Part shown: positions 1 to 11,139 of the stretch, piece by piece
Position numbering within the stretch: position 1 is the stretch's first letter
How the letters are laid out: the number at the start of each line of letters is the position of its first letter
Translations under genes and position numbers: made by a program
Notes under the pieces: model-generated
What the model saw: the letters and a program-made list of their open reading frames with translations, nothing else
Told to the model about the DNA's origin: nothing
Databases searched by the model: none
Origin: Phanerochaete sordida
Taxonomy: Eukaryota > Basidiomycota > Agaricomycetes > Polyporales > Phanerochaetaceae
Direction: 5' to 3'
DNA length: 64,000 bases
Assembly (NCBI GenBank): GCA_019973155.2
Contig: BPQB01000088.1
Span: forward strand, 1-64,000

Positions 1-892
1 CAGACGGTGGGAAGAGGCCGGTGCGTATTATCAGCCTTGACACCCGCGCGGAGAGCTCTGACGATATACTTGGTATAGAAAGGTGTCGTCGACAGACCGC
101 AGGTTATTAATGTCGCTCCCTCGAGTGTGAGACCTCGACACGAAGCCCCGCCCGCCTGGACGCGATGACTTGCGAAACGGCTCCGCTGCGTCCATGCTAC
201 GTCCAACATCATACGCGAGACGCAGACCCACGACCAAGCGTCCTCAAATTCGCGTCGACCGAAGCGAACGCGCCGTACATCCCGCCGCCACCACGTTCCT
301 CGCCCAGGCTTGCCACCACTCCTTCTCTGCACGCATGACGGATCCAGCGTTCGCAAGGAAAGCTGTACACCGACGCACACGCAAGGCCAAACGCACAGGT
401 CGCCCCAAGCTTTTCTTGTGCCTGCTCACCGCTCCATGCAGGCACGGCAGCCCAATACACGCGCAGCGACTTTCACCCTTCTGCGACGACGCTCCCCAGC
501 CGCCTCTCCAAGACCTCACCTATCGCGAACCGCTCTCGCAGCCCGTCAGCGCTCGCAGCGCAGCCCACGACCACCGTCCTGGCGCACCGCTAGCTATCGG
601 CGCAGACGGACGACCCCCGCCGATCGACCTCGGTAGAGCCGACAGCACAGACGGCTGCTGCGCGGTGCCGTCGTCGCAGTCTCGCGCGCCCGGCTTCAGT
701 GCGGCCTTCCCAGGGCGCTGGGCGCGATGACGAACGACGGTAGCAGACAATCGCGAGGGCGGGTAGTGCAAAACAGCGGGATAGGCGCCGCGTGCGGGTG
801 TGGCGGCCTGTCCGGGCGGTGCTCCGGTCACGGAGACGTCCCAGAGGCGGTGCTGAACCGGTTTATGGGAGCTGAGGTAGGCCATCTCTGCT
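1..892. other. no recognisable gene
   Basis: GC-rich sequence with several overlapping short ORFs on both strands, none with a recognisable motif or a coherent splice pattern. It lies immediately upstream of a degraded TAP-like hydrolase copy and may include its decayed 5' part, but I could not match any signal peptide or N-terminal exon here. Confidence 0.4.
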
Positions 893-1925
893 GTGTCTTA
901 CCCGCGCGATCTCACGCATCTTCTAGGGGAACCTAGGGACTTGAACGTCGATATTCCGCTCCTGTGCGAGCCTCAAGTCAGCGGCATACATGGTCTGCGG
1001 TCCGACCTCTTCGGCTTCGACACGCGCGCCGCCAGCGACACCGCACTCTCCCTGTCGATCTTCGCGTCCGCCTTCAGGCGCGGGAGCCCGTCTCGACACG
1101 CTCAATCGACACGGACCCCCGCAACCCCCTTGCTGCGGATCTCGGGCGAGCTCGCCGACCTCTACACGCAGCCCGTCACGCCGTCCGTCGGTGCACTCGC
1201 CGCTACGACGTACGTGGTACAGATCGAGTGGGGCATGGGGTTCTAGATCAATATCTGGAGTGTCTCGTACGTTGTTTGTACACTCGCGCCAGCCGATCGC
1301 TGACACTGCGCGCAGCTATGGTGCAGCGCTTGGCACAACATTCGAGGCGATGGTCCCGCAGAACGTCGGCGGCGCCTTCGCGTCGCACCAATGTCACTAT
1401 GGTACGCATCTCGTCCTTCATGATGTCTCACCTTACGTAACGCGGGCGTAGATGACGATGATTGGTTCATGGACACGACTGCCGCTCGCACTTCAGCCTA
1501 CGACGCTGGAGCCGCCCCTGGTCCATCGCGCTGTGCGCTCTAGGGGAAGCTGGATCTCCGTCGTCGACGATCGGCCTCACATTCTCGACTGTGCAGACAC
1601 GACGGGGCGCGGAACGCTCCTGTAGTCGGAGCAGGTGCACGGCATCGGGCTCGCACTCGCGCTCGCTGCGCTGAAGAAACACAGCGCCTCCGTGCTCGAT
1701 GTCGCAATCAGCGCTCGCGGCGTGGACCTGAGCGACGGCTGTGCGAGCACGGGACTGCCGCTCGTCGTCGGGGACCCTGCCGTCATCAGCCTGGTCGTCT
1801 GCGGCGACGTACTGATCGACCGGCGCAGCACGTTTGCGCAGCCAAGCGCGGCCTACGTGATCGTGCGCCATGTATGCGGGTTTGCAGGCGACTGGTGGCC
1901 GATTGCGAATGGGCCGTGCTGGTGA
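893..1925 (+). pseudogene. TAP-like alpha/beta hydrolase pseudogene (copy 1)
   Basis: Decayed copy of the TAP-like hydrolase family found intact at 26-40 kb. Four blocks align in order with the intact copies. DLFGFDTR near 1005-1025 matches DLVGFDPRG. SYGAALGTTFEAMVPQNVG at about 1314-1370 matches the nucleophile-elbow exon (YGSILGATFAAMFPQNVG). SAYDAGAAPGPSRCAL near 1496-1543 matches VYDACVAAGPSKCAL. CGDVLIDRRSTFAQ near 1800-1845 matches CGDALIDRRRSLAQ, followed by DWWPIANGPC for DVWYPTSIEAC. The blocks sit in different frames with stops between them, and the C-terminal TAP domain cannot be found. Its position just upstream of an F-box gene repeats at 12.8 kb. Confidence 0.75.
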
Positions 1926-2951
1926 GTCGTCTCCGCTTCGGCTCGCGAGCGGTGGTGCTGATCGAGCACAGGGACTATCGATGTACGAAGGAGTCAAACG
2001 GTGGATCCTGCGCGACCGCATCGTGAACTGCGTCGCTGATTATGCTCCCAGACTACTTCGGGAGGAACGCGAGCAGACAAATTGAGTGCACCAGCGATGC
2101 GCTCGGTCAGCTCTCCCACTGCATGTACCTCTGTCACGCTGATCGAAGCCCCGCTCATAACGTCACACCCATTCGCGATGCGCGCGGCATTGGGGCTCAT
2201 TCCAGCGCGATGCGCACGGCATTCGGGCACATTCCAGCGTGATGCAATTCACTCTCCATCCCCCTATCTCGACGCCGGAAGATATCACACGAATTCCGTC
2301 AAGCCGCGCTGCTCCCGCAGACCTCTCCTGGGTACGCAGGCATCTCATCCTATTCTCCCTGACGTCCGCTGACGGCCGGCGCCCGCAGCGCCCCCTCGCG
2401 CTCCCGCTGTTCAACGTGCCCTGCGCAGGACATCAGTACTTGTTTTCGCGAGAAGCACGAAGCCGGACACGCCCTGCTCGCTGCTCAAGGGGCTCTTCGC
2501 GTTTGCAAAGCAGAGCGCGAGGGCTGTGAGCATCGGCCGGCGCGACGTACGCGCGATTGATTGTAGCGAGCCCACGGAGACCTCGGAAGGTGCGACGTCC
2601 GGGATGCTAAAGTAGCAGACGTCTGCGGGTACAACAAGTACATAAGCGTCCGTACAAAGTCCATAGGAATATGACGAAAATGAGGCTCAGAACTACATGA
2701 GGGTCTCAGCGTGGTACCAGTGGGCGGACATGTATAGTTATACAGCGAACGAAGCTGATTCGGGACCACAGTTTATGATGTACGTGGGGCATAAGCAAGC
2801 AACAGGCGAAGGATACATGACGGAAGAAATGTCCGTGGATCCCTAGACATAGCGCGGCGAACGCTGCGTCAAGCGACATAGCTGGAGAGATGCGCCAACG
2901 TCACCCCGACCCACCGAGCGACCGAGCGCCGCGCCTCGCCAGATGTCGACA
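1926..2951. other. intergenic, no gene recognised
   Basis: About 1 kb between the TAP-like pseudogene and the convergent F-box gene. Short ORFs on both strands show no motif. The missing C-terminal part of the hydrolase pseudogene would be expected here, but I could not find its conserved GTVCQPDTAIF block. Confidence 0.4.
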
Positions 2952-4697
2952 CTACGCTCCTCTCTCTGCCACGTGTTCCGCTCCCGCCGCCACTGCGAAG
3001 CGCCTTCTTCGGCCCAGCAATATCCTTCCCAACGCCAAGCCAGAGCTCGCCCCGCCGAGCAATCGCGAGCCAAGTGCCTTCCATTTTGCTGCTCGGCCTC
3101 CCGGCTCGCCTCGTCCGCTTATGTGCAGCGTGTCTGCGGCTGTGCCCAGTGCTTCCGGCAGTGCCGGTATTCCGGTAAAGGACCGTGCGTTCGCCGCAGC
3201 TCGCTCCGCACGCAAGGCCGGAAGGCGCCGCAGATAGTCTTCCCTCTTCTCTGCGAAGAAAAGCGAGAGGCACTCCGCATATTCGTCGTCATCGAGCGTC
3301 GGCGGCGTGTCGTCGATGGTGACAAATGAGCGGTCGGCGAGAATGGAGAGGATGGTGCTGTCATCGATGTATGCGGTTGGATCCCATGTCTTTGTCTTGC
3401 CATTGAGGATGCAGTGTTCTAGCTGCAAAATATCCCGCTCGAGAGCCCACGCGAGCTGCTCGCGGCGAAGCACCGAGCGCACGAGCGCCCGCATCCCCGC
3501 TTTGTCCTGCTCATCTCCTACACGCACGTAGAATCGGAGCTTCTCAAAGTGATCGGAGCCCGCAGCGTCTCGGAGGCCATCGAAGGAGGGAGCATGTCCA
3601 TTTCCGACGGCCGCGAAGCCGGCAGCCAGCCAGATCATGCTGACATAAGCAGGTGCGTCGCCGGCGCGAGCGGGTGTGGCGCGTGCACGCGTCACCCACA
3701 CATTGGCCAAGAGCTGGTCTGGGTCTGAGGTGACTGTTGGTGAGAACCCCAGAACTACTTTGCCTGCCAAGGTCATGCATTGAGCGTCTCCGGCACGCAA
3801 CTGAATGGCCATGTGCGCACCTGAGGCTTCAAGGCCATCGAGAGGCTCACCTCCCGATTGTTGCAATGCCACGGAAGCTGCCTGAAACCCACTGGGCACC
3901 GATGCAAGCAAAGCGTCGAGGAGCGCGCTCCACTGGGGATCCTCCGCGGCAAGGCCCAGTCTAGGCGCAGCTGCGAGAAGATCCAACGCAAGCTTGGCCT
4001 GAGCCGAGATCGTCATGTCTGCGCACTCCGACATCCTGCACAGCCAGAGTGCTCTCTGAACCTTCCGTGGGATCCTTCGAGCTCGGATGATTGGAGAGGG
4101 GTCGAGGAATTTGAGTTGGGAGAAGAAGCACTTTTGCAGGGCGGGAAAGCTGTCAACGAGCCGTGCGAGCTCGGTAGTGCTCTTGAGCTCGGAGCCGGTG
4201 AGCTGGATAACGGAAAGTCGAAGGCTGTAGAAGGATGGCGGTACATGGGGAAGAGCTGCGAATGGGGGCCAGCGGACTGGCATTGAAGGCTCGGAGCCCT
4301 GAGTCTTCCTCCGAACGAAGCAGATAAATGTTGTTTCCGGAAGGCGCGCCATCAATGGCTGTAAGTGGTGCATCCAGGGCTCTGGGAGAGGAGGAAAGGA
4401 GTGAGCGGCTCGTATCCACCTGATAGCTTTGTTGAGAGATGAGCCATTGAATCGATGGCTGTAGACAATCTTTTTTAGGACATATACATCAGAAGCATTG
4501 TGTAAGCGTATGTCATGAAAGAGAGCTGGCCGAATGCATTCTGCCCAGTACTTGCAAACGAGACTTGATGGGACAAGCTCATGTTTCCATCTCTGAAGGC
4601 GTTCGTGGTTGCCCATGCGCAGGACGATAATTGTCAAATAGCTCAGAATATGTGCGATTGCCTCGGAAGGGAGGTCGGCTCCAGTGGCGCGGGGCAT
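2952..4697 (-). CDS. F-box domain protein, paralogue 1 (581 aa)
   Basis: Single uninterrupted reading frame. The N-terminus carries an F-box-like motif: LPSEAIAHILSYL, then LVCKYWAECIRPALFHDI at about residues 50-65. F-box proteins normally bind Skp1 and present substrates to SCF ubiquitin ligases; the rest of this protein is not a domain I recognise. Two close paralogues on the same strand (14.3-16.0 and 20.9-22.5 kb) start with the same MP(R/P)xTGADLPSE motif, and I chose the start on that basis. The last 60 or so residues (Gly/Arg/Ala-rich) do not match the tails of the other two copies, so the 3' end has probably diverged by frameshift or local rearrangement. A short upstream block is shared by all three genes. 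Confidence 0.85.
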   Translation of the reverse strand: MPRATGADLPSEAIAHILSYLTIIVLRMGNHERLQRWKHELVPSSLVCKYWAECIRPALFHDIRLHNASDVYVLKKIVYSHRFNGSSLNKAIRWIRAAHSFPPLPEPWMHHLQPLMARLPETTFICFVRRKTQGSEPSMPVRWPPFAALPHVPPSFYSLRLSVIQLTGSELKSTTELARLVDSFPALQKCFFSQLKFLDPSPIIRARRIPRKVQRALWLCRMSECADMTISAQAKLALDLLAAAPRLGLAAEDPQWSALLDALLASVPSGFQAASVALQQSGGEPLDGLEASGAHMAIQLRAGDAQCMTLAGKVVLGFSPTVTSDPDQLLANVWVTRARATPARAGDAPAYVSMIWLAAGFAAVGNGHAPSFDGLRDAAGSDHFEKLRFYVRVGDEQDKAGMRALVRSVLRREQLAWALERDILQLEHCILNGKTKTWDPTAYIDDSTILSILADRSFVTIDDTPPTLDDDEYAECLSLFFAEKREDYLRRLPALRAERAAANARSFTGIPALPEALGTAADTLHISGRGEPGGRAAKWKALGSRLLGGASSGLALGRILLGRRRRFAVAAGAEHVAERGA

Positions 4698-4787
4698 GCT
4701 GGACGGGGGCAGAGAGGTCGGCGACGGCTGTGCGAGGACGATGCAGGCGGGGTGGTGGTGGTAGGAGACGAGTGCGAGACCGCCGAG

Positions 4788-4875
4788 CCTCGCCTCATCC
4801 GCACGCCCTCTGATTCCTAGTACAGCGTGCGAAGTCTGCGCAGCCCCCGGGCCGACTTCTCTGCCTCATGCATGG
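4788..4875 (-). promoter_or_regulatory. conserved upstream block of the F-box genes (copy 1)
   Basis: A block about 90-180 bases upstream of the F-box start codon recurs upstream of all three F-box paralogues. Shared cores on the + strand are TTCCTAGTACAGCGT and GCAGCCCCCGG. The promoter was therefore duplicated with the gene. No factor can be named. Confidence 0.5.
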
Positions 4876-5549
4876 AAGGCGTCTGGACGCCCTGGGGAGC
4901 ACCGCCTGCGTCGCGCGCGCCCAAGGCACATGGAGAACGCAGAATCATTCATTCACAGCAAATAATCGTCCTCATTGCGAGGATCTCCCATAATCATTCG
5001 GCCTTCGCACCGCACGCGGACACAGCAGTTCTAGCAAGAACCATCAAGCAATTATAGATCTACCTTGCGCTATGTACAGATTCCCGGATACGCGAATCGG
5101 TGCAATCGGCTGCGTCCCGGTCGTCCAGCGCGATGCCCAGGGAAATATTGGCGCTCTGCTCTGGTAGACCGCATCCGGCGCCGGGAGCGTCCCACGTTGA
5201 ACTACGCGTTCATCGCCAGCGCGGAGCACGCAGGAATTCGCACTGGGAGGTATGCCGCGCAGGCTGTCAGTAGCGAGAGTTGCGAAATGGGAACCAAGAA
5301 TGTCATTTATAGACGATCATCGCAGTAGTATAATGGCGTACGACGCCACGTACTTGGATATCGGCACGATGAGGTCTGCGATGCGAGTCAGACATATGTA
5401 TGGCAAATTAGGTGCTGCGCATACCGAGCATATTGCTGCCAGTGCTAAGCAAGACTTCGAGGTTGGTGTTCGTCACGAACAAGCCTGAAGTCAGGCGTCA
5501 GCACCTGGACGCTATATCCGGGACAGCGTACGCATCGTAAATCTCGCCT
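4876..5549. other. intergenic, no gene recognised
   Basis: Lies between the F-box promoter block and the 3' end of the minus-strand TAP-like pseudogene. The C-terminal domain of that pseudogene would be expected here but is not recognisable. Confidence 0.4.
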
Positions 5550-7230
5550 TTATTTAAAGATACTAGGCCCTGCAACAGTAATCACCAACGCATCGCGCGC
5601 GCGAGAGCAGCACCCACTCGCATACACTCTGCGACAGCGAATACTGCGGCGCCGTCTCGGTCGACATCGCGGCCATGCGCTCGTACTCTGCGCGCTGCAG
5701 CCTCGCGAGTGTATCCGCAGTCCAGCTATCTTCACGGGCGATCGCCGCGCCGACATCCAAAGATTTGGTGCTGAACGGCTGCTCCGCGCCCGCGTATGTC
5801 GCATATACGTCGGCGATTGTTTCTTCGGGGCCGGACAACATGAGCCCGCCGTCGCCCCTCTCGAGCGCCACGATCGCGCGTGCGGACGGCACTGGCTCGC
5901 GCATGGCGTGTACAGCGGGTCAGAGACCTGGTGCGCGACGGGCGTGCTGTTTCCCGCAGCTGGAAGCGCTGCATACGGGCACGTCCACGGTCTGCGCGGC
6001 GGCGATCTTCGAATGGATATGCTGCGATGCAGGAGGCTGAGGCTGCGTGTAGCGCAGCGTCGGCGCCGGTGAGGTACGCGTTGATATACAACGCATCTGC
6101 TGAAAGGTTTAATGAGGGTACGACGCGAGAAGCAAAGCGGGGCACACCTTGGAGCTGTTTCCCGCCGCTGAAAGCGCTGCATACGGGCACGGCCACAGTC
6201 TGCGCGGCGGCAACATTCGATTGGACCTGCTGCCCCGCAGGAAGCTGAGGCCGCCCCAAGCGCGGCGCCGGTGAGTTTCGCGTTGATCCACAACGTATCT
6301 GTCGAAAGGTTGAAGGACGGCGGGACGACAGAGGCAAAGAGCGACGCACCTTGGGACTGCTCGTGAGGATTCGCCGCGCTGTTCCTGGCCTTGCTGATGA
6401 CTTGTCTGGGACCATGGCGGCAGACAACGTCCTAAGGACTGGAGCTGCCGTCCGCGGTCAGCACGCACGTCTGTCCGCTTCTCGAGGGCCACTCACGACG
6501 CTCCATAGAAGCCGAGCTTCCCACGGCCAATCGCGTACGCGATGCGTAACATGTTGCCAGCAAGGGGCCGATGCCGATACGGAAGTTTGCGCGTGTGTCG
6601 GCCAGGTTGGGAAAGAGGAATATCGCGCCGCTGACGAGGCCGCACTGCACCTCCAGCGATGTTCAAAACCGTCTACCTTTCGAAGGTTCGCGCGGCGCGG
6701 CTTGGACGCTCTGCAGCTCGCCGGTATCTGGCGGCCCAGGGCACACGCCACGCGCCACAGACACTCGGCCTTCCGCCGACATTGCCGGTACTGTTCCCGA
6801 CGAGGATGATGCTGCGAAATGTGCTGAGGTGGCGGTAGCCCGAGGTCCATCGCGCCATGTTGCCTCTTTGCGGCCAAAGCTGATCATGTGTTCCTGGCAG
6901 TCTTCGCGCCAGCGATGTCGACGACAGCGTGTTCGTGTCTACATCGTTCCGCAGCGGATTGCGTGCCAGCGGGCGCGGAGCTGGAGGGCGTCCGCCACTT
7001 GCTGATATGCTCCGCCCCCTGACGACGAACCGATGTTGAAGAGAGGTCGAGTGTGCGGGTGTGTTCGACGAAGGGCAGTCCTGGTGATCTGCAGCAGCTC
7101 GACGCTGGTGTATTGCACGGGAACAAATGCTAGGATATGACGGTCAGAAGGCCCATATAGCTCAAGGGAGTTGCCTGGACGCACCATATTGTCTATTATT
7201 CCCATGCCCGGCGATGCAGAGCGCAATCAG
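5550..7230 (-). pseudogene. TAP-like alpha/beta hydrolase pseudogene (copy 2)
   Basis: Degraded relative of the intact minus-strand copy at 26.3-28.5 kb. Reading 5'->3' on the minus strand, VPVQYTSVELLQIT (about 7110) matches VPLQYSNASAGEAQIA. PLFNIGSSSGGGAYQQ matches PLLFNPGGPGNSGVQY, but the oxyanion-loop residues are lost. FPNLADTRANFRIGIG (about 6600) matches the LADTRAGAVAES block. YINAYLTGADAALHAASASC matches YVNASLTDTEAVLDAVYTSC. ALERGDGGLMLSGPEETIADVYATYAGAEQPFS (5563-5904) keeps the C-terminal part of the central region. Frames change repeatedly and the catalytic Ser elbow is not intact. The LADTRA signature places it with copy 5 rather than with the plus-strand tandem copies. Confidence 0.8.
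5946..6361 (-). repeat. 208-bp internal tandem duplication in the pseudogene
   Basis: Two adjacent copies with a period of 208 bases. Both contain GCTGTTTCCCGC followed by GAAGCGCTGCATACGGGCACG-like sequence (with small differences) and CTGCGCGGCGGC. The first begins at 5946 and the second at 6154. The unit spans the exon that encodes the INAxLTGA segment plus an intron. It lies wholly inside the TAP-like pseudogene, so it probably arose after or during inactivation. Confidence 0.75.
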
Positions 7231-8099
7231 CCCCCTGCCGCGGGCTTGCTACGATTCACAGCGACGCTTTCCGTCAGCCGTCGCCACGACGTGAAACCCG
7301 CGGACGTTCAGCGCACCTGACATTCGCAAGCTGAGGGAGCTGCGGCGCGAGTAACATCGTTTCAGTCGTTCACGTCGGGGCGGGGGCGGACTCTGGCAGT
7401 ACGACGTGCTCCTGGGGGCATCCTTCGCGAGCCAGATCGACGCTCCGCGAAGGACCTCCGTCAGGAGGGCTACGCCAAGGACCTGTGAAGCCATTCGGCA
7501 ACGCACACCGAGGCAAAGCCAGTGTTCACGGACCTCGGTCTCCCAGGATCGCGATAGCAGGCCCGTCCACAGCGATCGTCTTGAGGCAGGAATGCTGCCG
7601 GTAACACGCCAAGTACCGTACCAGCCGCCTTGCGCCGTGACGGAGCACGGCAGACACGCGGTATGCGCGTCAGCGGCGCTGCCGTTGTTGCTGCAGGGGC
7701 TTGCCGTATGTCTGCTTTACTGAGAGTACTTCGCCGAGGGTCGACATGTCGCGCAGGGCTCTCAAACGAGGGGAGTGACACCGGCTTGCTGGTACTTTGC
7801 TCTTCACGGTGCACGCAGATTGCTGGGGTAGTCGGAACGATGGGATAGACAGAGCGTAGCGGAAGGAGGCGCACCTTGTGTGCAGCAGCCGCAGCGAGCG
7901 TATGCTTTGCGGTCGCTTCGCGGGCCTCTTATTTGGTCAGAGCGCAGAACCAGAAGAGCAAGAAGGCGAAGCTCAAGCGCTCACCGACACCGGCCACAGT
8001 CGAGGGAGGGGCGCAGAGACTCCGGATTGACGAGCGCTGTGGGTGACTGGGCGGGACCTGGCAGAGCGTTGGACGCAGCTCGACGTCACGCGTCGATTA
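7231..8099. other. intergenic, no gene recognised
   Basis: GC-rich sequence with overlapping short ORFs only. The 5' exons and promoter of the pseudogene to the left probably decayed here. Confidence 0.35.
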
Positions 8100-10080
8100 C
8101 GCGCCGCGGCCCGCGCTCTGCCCACGTGGAACGCGCGCCGCGCGAGCAATATAAAAGACGCCCGTGCGCGTCTTCGGGGTGGACTCCTCCCGCAGCACGT
8201 CCGCCATCCTCTACGCGACATACCTCAGCCCGTCATACGTTCTGCCCCCCTAGTGTGCTCACCGTCACCCGCCCTTCCTCGCGTTGCGTCATGACACGCC
8301 CTCCGTGACCACAAGGCGTCGAGACGCGTCGTCGTGCTCGACACCGGCGTCGACTTGCGGCCCCTCGATTGCCCTGCCCGATCGCTCCTTGGGCTTCTGG
8401 TGAGTCTGGCCTTCCTTTGTCGCTGTGCTGCTTGTCTGACCTTCGCTCGCTTTGGTCTTAGTGCGCCGCAAAGCGTACAGCCGCGGCTACCCCAGACGTA
8501 CCAGGTGCGTTCGTCTCGCCCGTTTTTGACCCCCTCGCCAATCCGACCCTTCTGCAAGCTGAGCGCGCCACGAAGAGCAACGTACCGTCTAGCTGGTGCA
8601 GCTCTCCCTGTTTGCGGTCTCTACCCGGCATGCCAGCCCGTTCGAGAAGGCGCAAGCCTGTGCAGCGACGATACCAACGCAGCAATCACGCTCATTGGTT
8701 CAGATCGGACCACGACCCTCCACGCTCGCCCGAGAACGCCCAGCCGCCGTGCTCCCTGAAGATGCACGACCACAGACTCGGTCCCGGGACACAGGTCGTC
8801 GACTAGACGGTAGAGGGCCAGCACGGTATATCCGGCATTACTCTACCTCTCTCTTGGCGTGTTACTAATTGTCCTTGTAGGCTCAGCTCCCAGTTCACCC
8901 GACCTGGCCTCCTCGCAGGATGACCACATCCGCTGCAGAGATGAAGCTAGAGCTCACCATGACGCGAAGTTATGTCCGCGCGCCGGACCCTGTGCACAAG
9001 CCAATGACCTGCCTGTAAACAACGTAGGCCGCGCCCTGGACGCTCTCCTGCCCCTGTTCAATGTCCATGGCGACTCCGAACGTGCACCGACGACCTCGCC
9101 CGACGCCGCAGTAGCCTCGCGACACCCAGCGAGGTCCCTCAGTAGCGGCAGCAACGGACACGCGAGGGGATACGGTGCGTGCCAGACATTTTCGTTCAGT
9201 CATGCACGAATCGCTGACCGTGTAGTCTGCGTAGACGTGCCTTGTATGTCGGGCATCGCAAGATGATTCGCTACGGGACGTCGCACATAGCGTCCCCGAG
9301 GCCTCAAGTCCAGCGTCTCACCTTCAACAGCAAGCCAGCCCTGGTCCCAGTCAGTCACAGGAAGCTTGATCGACTGGCTGCCCAAGCAACGGCTTGGCAA
9401 CGGTGGCTCGACGTACGTGGACCCGCCCGCCAGCATGCCACCCACTGAAACGGCGAAGACACGTCCACAGCATCGCCGACGTCGATCGCCGCTAGCCGAT
9501 CTGACCAGGACTACGGCCTCAGCTGCGTCGACGCCAGTCAGAGCGCCGCGCATCCCGCGCCCGCCAGGTTGCCCGCCCAGCCACACCACTGCCCGTTTCC
9601 CGCACCGATCCCAAACCGGCGGACGACAGCGATCAGCTGCGTCCCCGGGGAAGGACCCGTTCCTCGGCGTATGTCCTCCACACACGCTCGCCGGACGCTG
9701 CCCGGCTTTCGGAACGGCTTTACACGCTGCGCCGGCTCGATCGTACTAAGGCGACCGCTATAACCGCGGCCCGCCCGCACTCGAGGCACCGTCAACGCTC
9801 TGCCTCGCAGCGGACGTGGCAGCGGCCGCGCCCTCCGTGCTATTCTGGCCGCTGTCTGTCGGTGCCGGCCTCCCCGGCCCATCCTCGCCACTCGACCTCG
9901 GCAAAATGCCAGTAGCAGAATGGGCGGTGATGTTGTGCGCGGGGCAACGATGGCGTAGCGACGAGGGCGGGGGAACGGCGCCGAGCTGGGCTTGGGAACT
10001 CTGGTACGTGATTTTTGTCATGTTCTTTCTGCACGTGCTCACCCTTCTCGTAGAGCGGCCGCAGCGACTGGAAGGACGGT
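8100..10080 (+). pseudogene. relic gene R, copy A (unknown multi-intron gene)
   Basis: A stretch of about 2 kb that recurs in the same order and orientation at 18.7-20.6 kb. It opens with a TATA-like box (GAGCAATATAAAAGACGCCC at about 8143). Intron-like segments follow at matching places in both copies: a GTGAGTCTGGCC...TTAG segment near 8400-8460, one ending TTGTCCTTGTAG near 8880, and GTACGTGATTTTTGTC...CTCGTAG near 10002-10051. Short segments between them are similar in both copies, for example CCGCAAAGCGTAC and CGCCACGAAGAGCAAC. No continuous reading frame joins the blocks in either copy and I cannot name the protein. It is best read as a duplicated, inactivated gene. Confidence 0.55.
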
Positions 10081-10518
10081 AAGGATTTTAGCGTGGGGCT
10101 CTAGCGTGGGCTAGCGTGGCCCCGCCAAAGTTAGCGTGGGCTCGCGTGACGCTAGCGTGCGCACGTTCACGCTAGCAGACGCGAGCCTACGCTAGCTAAA
10201 GTTAGTTCACGCTCGTGAAAGTGACTTCACGTGAGCGCTGCGTAAATTCTCGTGGTTTATGAATGTCAGTGCTCGTGTGCGCGATGCCCAATGGCGACAC
10301 ACATGTAGAACTCAGTGGTGTTGTGAGTGATCTCGTTGTGTAGCGTTTAGCGGTGTATTGTTTGTTGTGCAGAGTTTAGAGGCGTTTTGTAGTTATGTGC
10401 CATGGTAAACTGCTACGCACATGCGAAGGGATGCAGACTCGGGTCCGATGCCTGCTCGCAAATAGCCGTGGAGTCGCGGACATCCGCGCGCGGGCAAACG
10501 CGGCTTACTATGACCCAA

Positions 10519-11131
10519 GCGCAAGCCTTCCGTTGGTCCGTTAGACGGACTATCGCTTATGGTCTTCTGGCTGGTCATTCTTCGTCGGTACCTCGAGCGG
10601 GAATCGAAGGATGACAATAAGATCTTTAATCTGCTGGATCTGGCCGTACGCAAAGTCGAGGAATAGCGGGGAACGTGGCAAAAAGTCCAACACGCAAAGG
10701 CAGCGGCGGTGGTGGCATCAGGCAACGGCGAAGAAAAGAAGTCGGGGGACGAAGACGAATCTGAGTTCGCTCCAACACACCACATCCCCCGCCGCTTTAC
10801 AATGACCGAGCAGGCGGTCGCGGATCGCTTGGGCTGGGCTAATACAACCGAAAGCTACCGCTCTATCTACTTACACAATTAGCCTGTACGCCCACTCCAT
10901 TCAGCGCGGTCGATAATTGACAGGAGCACGCCTGAAAAGCCATTCAAGCTCGATGGTGGCGAGCCGTCACTAACGGAAGGCCTACTGTACGTTAGGTATG
11001 GAGAAAAAGTCGGCGTGAACACGGTAGCGAAGAAGATTCTCCCAAGACGCCTCCCCAAGCGTTCTTCGGATGCCCCTGCTGCTACAACGGCGGAGTGGTC
11101 GAACAAGAAGGTCAAATTGGACGTAGTTTAG
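10519..11131 (+). pseudogene. degraded ORF inside the inverted-repeat element
   Basis: One frame reads as protein across about 600 bases with just two in-frame stops (TAG near 10663 and TAG near 10880). It contains LSLMVFWLVILRRYLE, then KIFNLLDLAVRKVEE, a Lys/Glu/Asp-rich linker, HHIPRRFTMTEQAVADRLGW and WSNKKVKLDVV before the final TAG. Same-frame continuity over both stops is the evidence for former coding. I do not recognise the family. It could be part of a transposase or of a host gene carried inside the element. Confidence 0.45.
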
Positions 11132-11139
11132 ACGGAAAT

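Noticed and set aside
1635..1925. GIGLALALA segment resembling a short-chain dehydrogenase glycine motif
   Set aside because: The downstream sequence in the same frame aligns instead with the TAP-like hydrolase block ending CGDxLIDRR, so this is part of that pseudogene.
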